Part shown: piece after piece, positions 1-8,298 of the stretch | How positions within the stretch are numbered: position 1 is the first letter of the stretch | Layout of the letters: every line of letters begins with the position of its first letter | NCBI GenBank assembly: GCA_018663505.1 | Contig: JABJQG010000070.1 | Span: 1 to 44,689, forward strand | DNA length: 44,689 nucleotides | Direction: 5' to 3' | DNA from: Pseudobdellovibrionaceae bacterium | Lineage (GTDB): Bacteria; Bdellovibrionota; Bdellovibrionia; Bdellovibrionales; UBA1609 | Made by a program: the position numbers and the translations under genes | The notes under the pieces: model-generated | Databases searched by the model: none | Told to the model about the DNA's origin: nothing | The model's input: the letters and a program-made list of their open reading frames with translations, nothing else

Positions 1-2
1 TG

Positions 3-110
3 AAGAGAAAGGGCTATGGATATCGAAATATGCATTATTTCAAGCTTAAAATACTCCAAACTTGTGGGTATTTAAACTCAAGGTACATCACAGATCCATA
101 TATGCTGTAG
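3..110 (+). pseudogene. C-terminal end of an ISL3-family transposase, cut by the window edge
   Basis: The third forward frame is open from the window edge and ends in TAG at 108-110. It encodes about 35 residues including GYGYRNMHYFKLKILQ and GYLNSRYITDP, which match the C-terminus of the complete transposase at 43308-44573 almost residue for residue (KRKGYGYR here, KRSGYGYR there). At DNA level a run of about 46 bases is identical, with scattered differences elsewhere. After the stop codon the two copies diverge quickly, so they are related but not identical elements. Whether the gene is complete outside the window cannot be seen. Confidence 0.85.
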
Positions 111-205
111 CTTTGAGATGAAACTAAAATGAAATAGAAACGTAACTATGTAAAAATTGTTCTAAATCTAAGTAGATTGGTACGCGTTTTGCTAATTAGA
201 ACCAT

Positions 206-1306
206 ATGAACACTGAAATTTCGTCCGCAAACAGCTATCTGCAGCTTCTACGCCTGTTAAGGATATATAAAGCAACAAATTTTGTCATAATTTTGCTGCT
301 TACTTCTGTCATAGGATCTGATGCCCAAGCTGCAAGACTGTTCATTGGGGACACGATAACTCTTAAAAATCAAGAATTTTCAGTACAAAGCAAAATCCAT
401 TCCGGTAAAGAAGGTATGGTTTTTTTAATAGCAAATACCGATTTTTCTGAATTCTACGCCCTTAAGGAGTACTCGCCACATAGCAATGCGGAATTTAATC
501 ATACCAGGATTCTCAGACTAAAAAATCTCCAACAAAAAATGAGTACACTCACTGGAAAAACTTATTTACATAAAATATTACATCTTGAAGTTCAAGAGAA
601 TCACCTTTACGAGCTCTCTCACGTGGGAAACTCTGACCTAAAACAAAGACTGCTGGATAAAAGACATACCAATCTTGTGTTAAATAAGCTGCAGAACGTA
701 GATCTTCTTGAAAATAAAATTGAGACTATTTACAGATTATTCAAACAAAGTCTATTGGCTATTGAAACTCTTCACAGTATAGGCTTTGTACATACCGACC
801 TCAAGCCTTCTAACATTATCACTTTCAATAAGATTATTTCTGAGTTAGCTATTGTAGATTACGGTATGGTTCACAGAATTGGAGTTCTAGAAGGTTTTTT
901 AAATAAAACAGTTTACTCTCCTCCAGAACAACAAGTTTATATAACAGCTCTCGCTGAACCTGCCGTAGACTATTACAGTCTTGGAAAAACATGGATGGCT
1001 GTGATCAGCTTACTGGACCATGAACTCTATGAAAAAACAAAAGTTGCAAGAGACCAAGATAAAACCATAGAACAATTTGAAATATTTAAAGAAATACATA
1101 TTGCTGAAATAAAACGTAAAGTTTCTGAAAGATCTTGGCTGCAATTAAAAAGTCTTCTTGTCTTTATAGACTCCGCCCTTGAGTTCTACCCTCAAGATAG
1201 AATAAAAAGCTTAGTAAAAAACCGAGGCAAAATTTTTGGGCCCTCTGACCCATCTCCTTCATTATTAAAAATGAATATGTGTAAGTTTATATTTTCAGGG
1301 TATTGA
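206..1306 (+). CDS. Exported protein-kinase-like protein
   Basis: This 366-residue protein has the core of a eukaryotic-type Ser/Thr kinase: a degenerate glycine loop (SGKEGMVF, residues 66-73), a probable ATP lysine in ALKEY (Lys87), a catalytic loop HTDLKPSN (196-203) with Asp198, Lys200 and Asn203 intact, DYG at 218-220 in place of DFG, an SPPEQ segment like APE (238-242) and VDYYSLG (254-260) like the DxWSLG helix. Before the kinase fold lies a long N-terminus with a hydrophobic stretch (about 25-37) ending in SDAQA, which resembles a signal peptide. The kinase domain would then be outside the cytoplasm or anchored facing out. An in-frame TAG at 197-199 limits the start to this ATG, which has no clear Shine-Dalgarno. 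The substrate is unknown. Kinase fold is confident; activity and export are inferred. Confidence 0.8.
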   Translation: MNTEISSANSYLQLLRLLRIYKATNFVIILLLTSVIGSDAQAARLFIGDTITLKNQEFSVQSKIHSGKEGMVFLIANTDFSEFYALKEYSPHSNAEFNHTRILRLKNLQQKMSTLTGKTYLHKILHLEVQENHLYELSHVGNSDLKQRLLDKRHTNLVLNKLQNVDLLENKIETIYRLFKQSLLAIETLHSIGFVHTDLKPSNIITFNKIISELAIVDYGMVHRIGVLEGFLNKTVYSPPEQQVYITALAEPAVDYYSLGKTWMAVISLLDHELYEKTKVARDQDKTIEQFEIFKEIHIAEIKRKVSERSWLQLKSLLVFIDSALEFYPQDRIKSLVKNRGKIFGPSDPSPSLLKMNMCKFIFSGY

Positions 1307-1322
1307 TTGATACGCAAAAAAT

Positions 1323-1347
1323 TTTGGAGCACGCCCTGTGCTCCAAA
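1323..1347. terminator. Bidirectional rho-independent terminator
   Basis: A perfect 10-bp stem (TTTGGAGCAC / GTGCTCCAAA) with a 5-nt loop lies between the convergent kinase-like and His/Asp-rich lipoprotein genes. On the minus strand it is followed by a T-run, so it best serves the lipoprotein transcript. Confidence 0.8.
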
Positions 1348-1358
1348 GATATCTTTTC

Positions 1359-2267
1359 TTAATAAAATGGAATTCCAGTTGCATCATTCACCCCATCACA
1401 ATTGGCATCAATATCATAATTAACTAAACACCATGCCGGTATGTCAGCGCCAGGATCTACAACTGGTGGCTCTGGTACAGGTACTGGATCTGGAATAACC
1501 ACAGGATCAGTTCCTGATCCATCGTCAACAATCACTCCACCATCATCTATGGGCACCTCATCAGCTGGTAATTCATCAACCATACAGCTTTGGTATTTAT
1601 CATCGTCGTCTTCATTCTCATCTTCGTGATTTGCGTCATCATCATCATGGTCACCATCATCATCGTCATCGTGATGACTATCTTCGTCATGATCTCCATC
1701 TTCATGATGACTATCTCCATCTTCATGATGACTATCTTCATCATGATTACAGTCTCCACCATGATCATCATGATCACCTTCTTTTTCACCTTCTTTTTCA
1801 TCTTCTTCTTCATCATCATCATGATGGCTATCATCATCAGAATCTTCACCATGATGATTTTTTTTCTTCTCAAGCTTATCATCATCTATAGAGCAACTAG
1901 CTAGGTCATCATCATCAATCTCACAGTAGCCTAAATGGTCGCCATCTTCCTCTCCATCATGATGTTTATCTTTATCACCATGATCAATATGAGCTAATAC
2001 CGCTGACAATGAAAGTTTCATAGATTTTTTATTTTCATGATTTCCTGGGGGCCTATGGCAAATAACAACACAAACACTGTTTTCAGCATTTGATCCGTCA
2101 CAACTTACTAAATTTTTACTTATATCTTCTGGCATAGCTTTCAAAAGGCTAACTGGTTCTGCCTGGACATCTAGCAAATCAGACACATTAGGTGCATCAC
2201 CATTATTATCACTACAAGAAATCAGTGATAGTGAGAGTACAAATAAAATAATTCTCCACTTCTGCAT
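1359..2267 (-). CDS. His/Asp-rich lipoprotein with CHxPPGN motif
   Basis: This 302-residue protein begins with a lipoprotein signal ending in LISC (Cys18). Residues about 65-115 contain VVICHRPPGN, then SAVLAHIDHGD and LGYC. This is the CHxPPGNP...H..HGD..G.C pattern known from many secreted bacterial proteins. The middle (about 115-235) is low-complexity Asp/His/Glu with degenerate repeats of EDGDSHHEDGD type, which should bind divalent metals such as zinc, nickel or calcium. The tail has a proline/valine linker and a Cys/Asn/Asp segment (WCLVNYDIDANCDGVND) like a calcium loop. The start is supported by AAGGAG six bases upstream. Its role is unknown; metal buffering at the cell surface is a reasonable guess. 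The His/Asp repeats are prone to slippage, so length may vary between strains. Confidence 0.85.
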   Translation of the reverse strand: MQKWRIILFVLSLSLISCSDNNGDAPNVSDLLDVQAEPVSLLKAMPEDISKNLVSCDGSNAENSVCVVICHRPPGNHENKKSMKLSLSAVLAHIDHGDKDKHHDGEEDGDHLGYCEIDDDDLASCSIDDDKLEKKKNHHGEDSDDDSHHDDDEEEDEKEGEKEGDHDDHGGDCNHDEDSHHEDGDSHHEDGDHDEDSHHDDDDDGDHDDDDANHEDENEDDDDKYQSCMVDELPADEVPIDDGGVIVDDGSGTDPVVIPDPVPVPEPPVVDPGADIPAWCLVNYDIDANCDGVNDATGIPFY

Positions 2268-2491
2268 GTAAAACTCCTTTATTAAACGTGAGATGTTGGG
2301 TTTAATTGCGCCAGAGTTTACATGAGATTGAGCCTCTTTAGTTTATACTAAAACTAGACTTTATTCTGAATAATTCGAAGTTTTCTCAATTTAAAACACT
2401 GAATTTATTAAGCTGTCTAAAAGCTTTTCGAAAAATTTTAAATTCACTCAATCAACCTCAATAAAAGTACCCACTTAATTTATGTGATTTT

Positions 2492-2520
2492 TTGACTCTT
2501 TTCAAAGTTAATACTATATT
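2492..2520 (+). promoter_or_regulatory. Sigma70-type promoter for the MTA nucleosidase gene
   Basis: TTGACT (2492-2497) and TATATT (2515-2520) are separated by exactly 17 bases. Transcription would start near 2527, about 80 bases before the ATG at 2608. The rest of the AT-rich gap from 2268 shows no other feature. Confidence 0.6.
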
Positions 2521-2607
2521 TGTTCACAGATTCTCCCAGTGAAGCGTTATCAGTATTTAACTGTGAGCACAAAATCTTTGGACATTTCTTTAACTTATAA
2601 GGCTAAT

Positions 2608-3342
2608 ATGCAAATTCTTAAAAGTGTCAAAAACCTTGTTATTTTAATGGCCATGGCAGATGAGGCACAGCCAATTATTGGTCAGCTATCCTTAACTGAG
2701 AAAATTAGCGAAACCCCACTCCTGCCTATGAAAATATTTCATGGGCACTTTAATGAAAAAAACATTCATATAATCGTTAATGGGGCCGACCCAGAACATA
2801 AAGTGGACTGTATTGGCACTGTCCCGGCTAGCCTATCCACATTCATGGCCATGCAACAATTTAACCCTGATTTAATCATAAATGCCGGAACTGCAGGAGG
2901 ATTTAAATCTCAAGGTGCTAATATTGGTGATATTTATTTAGCGAACAAAGTTCAGTTTCATGATCATCGTATCACAATTCCCGGCTTCAAGGGGTTTGGT
3001 ATTAATGAATCAAATATTAATATTCAATTCAACTCTCTTTCGTTAGAGAATTTATCTAACAAACTTAATTTTAAAATTGGTGCAATTTCTACAGGAGACT
3101 CACTAGATATGTCCTCTGAAGATAAGAACTCAATGGAAACCTATGGCGCATGCTTAAAAGATATGGAGGCTGCTGGAATTTTATGGGTAAGTAAGCTTTA
3201 TAACAAACCCACATTATTTTTAAAATCAGTGACAGATATTGTTGATGACCAGCACCCTACTGCAGATGAATTTCTAAAAAACCTAAAGATGGCCTCAGAA
3301 AACTTATCCCTTGCGCTCATTAAGCTTATAAAGTGTCTGTAG
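2608..3342 (+). CDS. 5'-methylthioadenosine nucleosidase, plant-type
   Basis: The 244-residue product hydrolyses the N-glycosidic bond of 5'-methylthioadenosine (and perhaps S-adenosylhomocysteine) in the methionine salvage route. The ordered motifs follow plant MTN proteins: MAMADEAQPI near the N-terminus, GTVPASLSTF, INAGTAGGFKSQGANIGDIY, FHDHRITIPGF, STGDSLDMS, KDMEAAG (catalytic-site Glu) and SVTDIVDD (purine-binding Asp), PTADEFL near the end. Similarity to the plant branch is visibly stronger than to the bacterial MtnN/Pfs pattern. The frame is open back to a GTG at 2539, but the ATG at 2608 has AAGG five bases upstream and matches the family's N-terminus, so I use it. It is alone on its strand with its own promoter. 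Confidence 0.88.
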   Translation: MQILKSVKNLVILMAMADEAQPIIGQLSLTEKISETPLLPMKIFHGHFNEKNIHIIVNGADPEHKVDCIGTVPASLSTFMAMQQFNPDLIINAGTAGGFKSQGANIGDIYLANKVQFHDHRITIPGFKGFGINESNINIQFNSLSLENLSNKLNFKIGAISTGDSLDMSSEDKNSMETYGACLKDMEAAGILWVSKLYNKPTLFLKSVTDIVDDQHPTADEFLKNLKMASENLSLALIKLIKCL

Positions 3343-3389
3343 GTTTTATTATTTTCTATTGATTTTAATAATGAACTAAAATTAAAGAT

Positions 3390-3881
3390 TTAATCAACAA
3401 CCACTTCTAAAATCACAATGTCTTCCACAGGAACATCTTGGTGCAATCCCATATTTTGGGTGGGCACAGTCTTCATTTTTTCTACGATATCCATTCCTCC
3501 AGCCACTTTTGCAAAAACGCAATAACCCCAGCCTTCTGCCGTGTCGTTTTGATAGTTTAGAAAATGATTATCGTTCACATTAATAAAAAATTGGGAAGTG
3601 GCCGAGTGAGGATCTGGAGTTCTAGCCATAGCCACAGTGCCCACATCATTTGAGATCCTATTGCCTGCTTCATTTTGTACAGGTGGGTTTGTTTTCTTTT
3701 GGCGAAGACCTGACTCGAAGCCACCACCTTGAACCATAAAATTGTTAATTACTCGGTGGAAAACAGTATTATTGTAGTAATCACTTTCAGCGTACTCCAA
3801 GAAATTCTTTACTGTTAAAGGCGCCTCTTGAGATAAAAGCTCCAACGAAATATCACCATAATTTGTTTTTAAAACCACCAT
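3390..3881 (-). CDS. ppiB: Peptidyl-prolyl cis-trans isomerase, cyclophilin type
   Basis: This 163-residue protein catalyses proline cis-trans isomerisation during folding. It shows FHRVINNFMVQGGGF (active-site Arg and Gln-Gly-Gly), AMARTPDPHSATSQFFIN (cyclophilin core with the AxxSATSQFFI pattern) and FAKVAGGMDIVEKM near the end. The length equals that of cytoplasmic PpiB, and there is no signal peptide. A strong AAGGAG precedes the ATG. It is divergent from the amidotransferase gene and convergent with the nucleosidase gene; the 47-bp gap between those two ends shows no clear terminator hairpin. Confidence 0.95.
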   Translation of the reverse strand: MVVLKTNYGDISLELLSQEAPLTVKNFLEYAESDYYNNTVFHRVINNFMVQGGGFESGLRQKKTNPPVQNEAGNRISNDVGTVAMARTPDPHSATSQFFINVNDNHFLNYQNDTAEGWGYCVFAKVAGGMDIVEKMKTVPTQNMGLHQDVPVEDIVILEVVVD

Positions 3882-3919
3882 AACTGTTCTCCTTAGGGTC
3901 CATATTTATACGCAATGCC

Positions 3920-3948
3920 TTACAAAAAGGGAACCCTTACCTTATAAT
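3920..3948 (+). promoter_or_regulatory. Promoter of the amidotransferase gene, positioned for leaderless mRNA
   Basis: TTACAA (3920-3925), a 17-base spacer and a perfect TATAAT (3943-3948) place the transcription start at about 3955-3956, the first base of the ATG at 3956. An alternative ATG at 3947 lies inside the -10 box and so could not be transcribed from this promoter. Confidence 0.65.
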
Positions 3949-3955
3949 GGAAACC

Positions 3956-4807
3956 ATGTGTCGTATTTTTGGATTTCGATCAATTTTAGAAAGTCATATG
4001 CACGAAAGCCTTATCTCTGCAGATAATGCCCTGAGTGTACAAAGCCAACAGCATCCCGACGGCTGGGGAATTGCCTACTACGTCCACAACACTCCTCACG
4101 TGATTAAATCCACTAAATCCGCTCAAAGTGATGTGTTATTTCCAAAAGTGTCCAGCGTGGTGAGCTCAAATACTGTGATCGCTCATATCCGAAATGCTAC
4201 ATTAGGAGAAAAAAATATTCTAAACACCCACCCCTTTCAATTTGGGCCCTGGGTTTTTGTGCACAATGGGCATGTAAAGGACTTCGAAAAACATAGGCCC
4301 GCCCTTTTAGAATTGATCCCAGAATCTACTCGAAAATATATTTTAGGCACAACTGACAGCGAAATTTTATTTTATATAATCATGGGGCATGCAGCTAAAA
4401 CACTCAATATCTTTAATCAAGATATCCCCTTTAAGGAATTAAAGTTTAGAGTTACCGAGGCTCTACATATGATTACAGAGGTCATTGGCCGTTTTTCCAA
4501 AGATGACGTAGGCCCCACAGAAAACTACATTACCTTTATTTTATCCAATGGTAAGATCACGTTAGCTCATCATGGCGGTAAACACTTGTATTATTCTACC
4601 TACAAAAAACTTTGTGGAGAAAGAGACAGCTGCCCCTTCTTTAACTTAAGTTGTGAAAACAAAACGCCTGATGGCAAAGTTAATCACTTCCTTGTGTCCT
4701 CCGAGCAATTGAAAACAAATAATGTATGGCTAGATTTTGAGGCTGGCGAACTTATGGGTGTAGATCAAGAGATGAACTTCTATAAGGAGAAAATTTTTGA
4801 TTTTTAA
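3956..4807 (+). CDS. Class II glutamine amidotransferase, YafJ-like
   Basis: The 283-residue protein starts Met-Cys-Arg-Ile-Phe-Gly. Removal of Met exposes the N-terminal cysteine nucleophile typical of Ntn-hydrolase glutaminase domains. Further glutaminase features are HPDGWGIAYY (36-45), VIAHIRNAT (78-86), NTHPF and the HNGHV loop, then GTTDSE (residues near 130), all in the order of the YafJ/GATase_4 family. There is no synthase domain, so the acceptor of the ammonia is unknown. I place the start at 3956 rather than 3947 because Cys must be residue 2 and because the promoter's -10 box covers 3947. No Shine-Dalgarno is seen. Confidence 0.88.
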   Translation: MCRIFGFRSILESHMHESLISADNALSVQSQQHPDGWGIAYYVHNTPHVIKSTKSAQSDVLFPKVSSVVSSNTVIAHIRNATLGEKNILNTHPFQFGPWVFVHNGHVKDFEKHRPALLELIPESTRKYILGTTDSEILFYIIMGHAAKTLNIFNQDIPFKELKFRVTEALHMITEVIGRFSKDDVGPTENYITFILSNGKITLAHHGGKHLYYSTYKKLCGERDSCPFFNLSCENKTPDGKVNHFLVSSEQLKTNNVWLDFEAGELMGVDQEMNFYKEKIFDF

Positions 4808-4978
4808 AGCTATGGATTATTTTTAAAAAGAACTCTTCTATTTACCAACAAACATTTTTTAAAATAAACCACTGCGCTAAATAATAGTTAAAAGGCGCTT
4901 TTTACCCTTCCTTAATTCAACTTGCTTCTTTTTAAGCAATATGCTCTAACTCGTTTTAACTTCTAAAGGGGATATTCT

Positions 4979-5521
4979 ATGAAAACTAAGATACTTTGGC
5001 TAATGGCCCTTATTATGGCACCACTAATTTCTAATGCTCAAAGCACAATATCAACTGTGGAAGATAGTATTAAAAAATGGTCCACTGAAGCCCAGTTTAA
5101 TACTTCATCTAATTCTAATTCAGCCACTTTTGGTCCTTCAATGCTTTATCACCTGAATAACAGAAGCCAGGTGGGACTTAAATTATTAATGCCCATTGGA
5201 GTGCCTTACAGTGGCACTACTTCTGTAATTGCCCTGTATAGACAATTATTAAGTCAAAAAACCACTAATTTATTTGTTGAAGGTTCAGTCGGTGCGAATT
5301 GGTATAATTTCGAACACTCTCAAGTAAATATCAACATAACATCACCTTCTATAGGAACCAATTTTGGAGTACTACACAATATAACTGACCACATTGCTTT
5401 TGGTGGACTTGCAGGAATTGAATGGACTCAAGTTCGACTTGGAAAAAACCTCGCCATTGAGGAGCCTAACTCCGTTTTTGCATGGGGAAGAATCGCTCTT
5501 TTTGGCTCTCTGAAGTTTTAG
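4979..5521 (+). CDS. Small outer-membrane beta-barrel candidate
   Basis: The 180-residue protein has a clear signal peptide (MKTKILWLMALIMAPLISNA, cleavage before QS). The mature part alternates polar and hydrophobic residues in strand-like blocks (QVGLKLLMPIG, TNLFVEGSVGANWY, IAFGGLAGIEW) and ends VFAWGRIALFGSLKF. A terminal Phe is typical of outer-membrane barrels recognised by BamA. About 160 mature residues would fit an 8-strand barrel. The start is preceded by AAGGGG. No specific family is recognised. The 171-bp gap before it holds a TTGCTT/AAGCAA inverted repeat but no convincing promoter. Confidence 0.7.
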   Translation: MKTKILWLMALIMAPLISNAQSTISTVEDSIKKWSTEAQFNTSSNSNSATFGPSMLYHLNNRSQVGLKLLMPIGVPYSGTTSVIALYRQLLSQKTTNLFVEGSVGANWYNFEHSQVNINITSPSIGTNFGVLHNITDHIAFGGLAGIEWTQVRLGKNLAIEEPNSVFAWGRIALFGSLKF

Positions 5522-5596
5522 AGCGGGACTCTTTACTTGTAAATCTTGTTTAGTTAATAAAGAAGCTTTAATTCCATTTAGTACTGAATTGTAAGA

Positions 5597-6220
5597 CTAC
5601 TCAAAAACCTGCTTAAGGGTTTGCATAAAAAAATCATTCTCTATGGCCTTTAGTCTTTCACTTAAACTATTTGCCGTATCATCGCCATAAACTTCAATGA
5701 CTTTTTGGGCTATCACAGGGCCTTCATCAAAATTTTCAGACACATAGTGAACAGTTATTCCCGATTGAGTTTCTTTATTGGCTATCACGGCTTCATGAAC
5801 TTTATGACCATACATACCAACACCACCATACTTTGGCAAAAGGCTTGGATGAGTGTTAATAATTTTGTTTTCAAAAGCCTGAATTGTTTTTGGACCGATT
5901 TTTTTCATAAACCCTGCTAACACCACCCACTGAACTTGGCTTTCTATAAGATCTGAAGAAACAAATTGGTCCCAATCAACAAAACTATTCCATTGCGATT
6001 GAGGAATTAAAACAGAAGGGATAGATAGGTCTTTTGCTCGCTCTAAAACGTAAGCATCTTGGTTGTTACAGTAGAGTTTCACAACTTGGGCGTTGAGATT
6101 GCCCTCTTCACAGGCTTGCACAATTTTCTGAAAATTTGAGCCGTTATGGGAGGAGAAAATGGCAATTCTATTTCTAGTCTTTGATTTCTCCGTAGCTTGA
6201 GCCTTCTTCGATGATTCCAT
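5597..6220 (-). CDS. purN: Phosphoribosylglycinamide formyltransferase
   Basis: This 207-residue enzyme transfers a formyl group from 10-formyl-tetrahydrofolate to GAR in purine synthesis. The nucleotide-binding N-terminus reads IAIFSSHNGSNFQ. The catalytic triad is visible: Asn122 and His124 in INTHPSLLPKYGG, and Asp165 in NFDEGPVI. Compared with E. coli PurN the segment between His and Asp is about five residues longer (GGVGMYGHKVHEAV). The start at 6220 lies inside the last 47 bases of the CBS-PAS gene, so the two are translated as an overlapping pair. No better internal start is visible; the first 16 residues are hydrophilic and could be non-native. Confidence 0.92.
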   Translation of the reverse strand: MESSKKAQATEKSKTRNRIAIFSSHNGSNFQKIVQACEEGNLNAQVVKLYCNNQDAYVLERAKDLSIPSVLIPQSQWNSFVDWDQFVSSDLIESQVQWVVLAGFMKKIGPKTIQAFENKIINTHPSLLPKYGGVGMYGHKVHEAVIANKETQSGITVHYVSENFDEGPVIAQKVIEVYGDDTANSLSERLKAIENDFFMQTLKQVFE

Positions 6221-7076
6221 GCAGGGATCTTAACAGATGATCAGATTCAATTTCACGTGAAATCGTAAAAGTTCCGTTAAAATCACCATTTTTATCCTTA
6301 ATTGAGGCCGATGCAACGTCAATACGGATTATAGCACCCCCTTTTTTAACCATAGACGAGTAAACCTGAGAGTGTTTGCCCTCAAGCCTAATACGCTCAA
6401 GCCCCGCTTTTACCTGTGAGTGAACACTTTTAGGGTATATTTCATAAATTGATTTTCCTAGCAGATCACCATTATCATAACCCAAGGTGGTATGTAGTTT
6501 TTCATTAGCAAATACAATTACGCCATCCTTGTCCGATGAGTGAAGCATATAAACACCTGACTGAAAAACAGTATCATAAACATCCATATAGGATTCCAAA
6601 TCCACCATTTTTTCCTTCATCTCATCCATTTGATTTTGCATGTCTTCCATTTCTTCTAAAATGGCTTTTTTATCTTTGCGATCAAATTGTCCACTTAAAT
6701 TACGAATTAAGTCCTTAGGAGTAATTATTCCAGTCATTTTACCTTTAGAATCTTTAACTAACACCCTGTGAGACGTGGACTGGATTAGTGATTTAAGCAC
6801 ATCAGAAACATGCCCATCTTCATCCACAAAGTGGATCTTTTCTAAAATTTCTTTATAATAATTAATTTTTTGATTTGCGTCTTTTGTAACCTGACTCATG
6901 ACTAAGGCTTTGACTAAGCTCAGCTCGGTCATATTTCCAAGAACTTCCCCTAATGGTGTGATGACCACTGCTGAACCTATGCCCTTGTCCGCAAAAAGCT
7001 CTACCGCCTGCTGAAGTGTATCCCCCGAACCCAATGTAATTGGGTTTTCTGTCATATATTTTTTTGCAACTGCCAT
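6174..7076 (-). CDS. CBS-pair plus PAS sensor protein without output domain
   Basis: This 300-residue soluble protein has two CBS repeats (about 1-60, MTENPITLGSGDTLQQAVEL..., and 75-130, ending MTGIITPKDLIRNL), a charged coiled coil (about 130-168) and a PAS domain (about 168-285) with YMLHSSDKDGVIVFANEK, LGYDNGDLLGKSIYEIYP and GTFTISREIE. CBS pairs usually bind adenine nucleotides and PAS domains bind small ligands or dimerise. No kinase, GGDEF or HTH follows, so it probably acts by protein contact. It overlaps purN, so a link to purine or adenylate status is possible but is inference only. Confidence 0.85.
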   Translation of the reverse strand: MAVAKKYMTENPITLGSGDTLQQAVELFADKGIGSAVVITPLGEVLGNMTELSLVKALVMSQVTKDANQKINYYKEILEKIHFVDEDGHVSDVLKSLIQSTSHRVLVKDSKGKMTGIITPKDLIRNLSGQFDRKDKKAILEEMEDMQNQMDEMKEKMVDLESYMDVYDTVFQSGVYMLHSSDKDGVIVFANEKLHTTLGYDNGDLLGKSIYEIYPKSVHSQVKAGLERIRLEGKHSQVYSSMVKKGGAIIRIDVASASIKDKNGDFNGTFTISREIESDHLLRSLHGIIEEGSSYGEIKD

Positions 7077-7248
7077 TGTTGTTAGAACCTCTAGTTAACT
7101 TAAATATCTAATATAACTCACCTTATTTTCCACTTCCTAGCCTTTAAGGTCAATTCCAAGCTGAGAAGCTCAAATCTTCTAGTGTTAAGGCTTGATTTAA
7201 AGTACAATTCGCTAGTGTAGCTATGATTTTTTAGTTAAGGAGGGGCCC

Positions 7249-8295
7249 TTGAAAACAGTACTAATATCTATATTCACAATATTTCTTACTACTTCAGCTA
7301 TGGCAGAAGATTCTCTTATTTTACAATCAGTGGGAACTCACAAAGACAGCGCAAATTATCATGCCTGGTTAGATTCTCCTTTGCATCCCACTAGTATTCT
7401 TCCCAAGTTAGCTAACCTTGATCCAAAAAAAACTTGCGAAGATTTACATGCGCTTCCTGAAGATCAATTATCCATTTTTAGGGACGCATTAGAAATTGAT
7501 ACAAAACTTCACTGCAAAGATGTGCTTCTAGATAAAACCAACACCTACTTTCAGTACAAGAAAGAATTATTAAAATGGCGAAGTAGCTACTCTCATGAGA
7601 CTCAAAAGCCCTTCTCTTCTACCACGCCCAGAAAATTTACACAAGAACATAGCTTTGGCCCAAGTAGAGAACAAAATGTAAACACCACAGGTGGTCCAAT
7701 TTTTATATCAGGAGATCTAAACTATAAAGAAGTGGCCATAACATTTGATGACGGCCCCCATGGAACATTAACTCCTGAGCTACTGGACATCCTCAAATCT
7801 GAAAACCTACAGGTGACATTTTTTTCAGTGGGCCGCAATGTAAAAAAATACCCCGCAATAGTGAATCAGATTAACGAAGACAGGCACAGCCTTGGCAACC
7901 ATAGTTGGAGTCATCCAAATATGAGAAAACTTAAGCACAGGTCCTCAGTAAACCAGATTGAATCCACTTTCCAACAGATTCAACAAGAAATGGACTTTTA
8001 TATCCCTTTTTTCAGATTCCCCTATGGGAATTATACTTCTAAACTAAAAACATATTTAAAAAGAAATGATATTTCTTCCTTTTTTTGGAATATTGATACT
8101 TTGGACTGGAAATACTCAGACCCCGAGTTCTTGTTAGACTACGCCTTAGAGCAAGTGGAAAAAACCGAAGGAGGAATTGTCTTATTTCACGACGTGCAAC
8201 CCCAGACTATTGCCATTATGCCAGCTTTCCTGCAAACTCTAAAAAATAATGGATATAAACCCGTTGTCTATAGAACTCAATCCGAAAGAAACTAA
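7249..8295 (+). CDS. Secreted polysaccharide (peptidoglycan-type) deacetylase
   Basis: The 348-residue NodB-fold esterase should remove N-acetyl groups from GlcNAc-type polymers. The TTG start is supported by a perfect AAGGAGG six bases upstream and is followed by a signal peptide (cleavage after TSAMA, residue 19). An unassigned region (20-155) precedes the catalytic domain. NodB motifs are complete: TFDDGP (165-170, catalytic Asp167 and metal Asp168), NHSWSHP (217-223, metal His218 and His222), FFRFPYGNY, FFWNIDTLDW and IVLFHD with the catalytic His. Predatory Bdellovibrio uses such enzymes to deacetylate prey wall; here that role is only suggested. rmuC follows three bases later. Confidence 0.92.
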   Translation: MKTVLISIFTIFLTTSAMAEDSLILQSVGTHKDSANYHAWLDSPLHPTSILPKLANLDPKKTCEDLHALPEDQLSIFRDALEIDTKLHCKDVLLDKTNTYFQYKKELLKWRSSYSHETQKPFSSTTPRKFTQEHSFGPSREQNVNTTGGPIFISGDLNYKEVAITFDDGPHGTLTPELLDILKSENLQVTFFSVGRNVKKYPAIVNQINEDRHSLGNHSWSHPNMRKLKHRSSVNQIESTFQQIQQEMDFYIPFFRFPYGNYTSKLKTYLKRNDISSFFWNIDTLDWKYSDPEFLLDYALEQVEKTEGGIVLFHDVQPQTIAIMPAFLQTLKNNGYKPVVYRTQSERN

Positions 8296-8298
8296 TTT

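Noticed and set aside
1441-1904. Several plus-strand and second minus-strand open frames rich in Met/Ile/Val or His
   Set aside because: They are shadows of the Asp/His repeat gene at 1359-2267, whose repeated codons keep other frames open; they have no ribosome site or domain.
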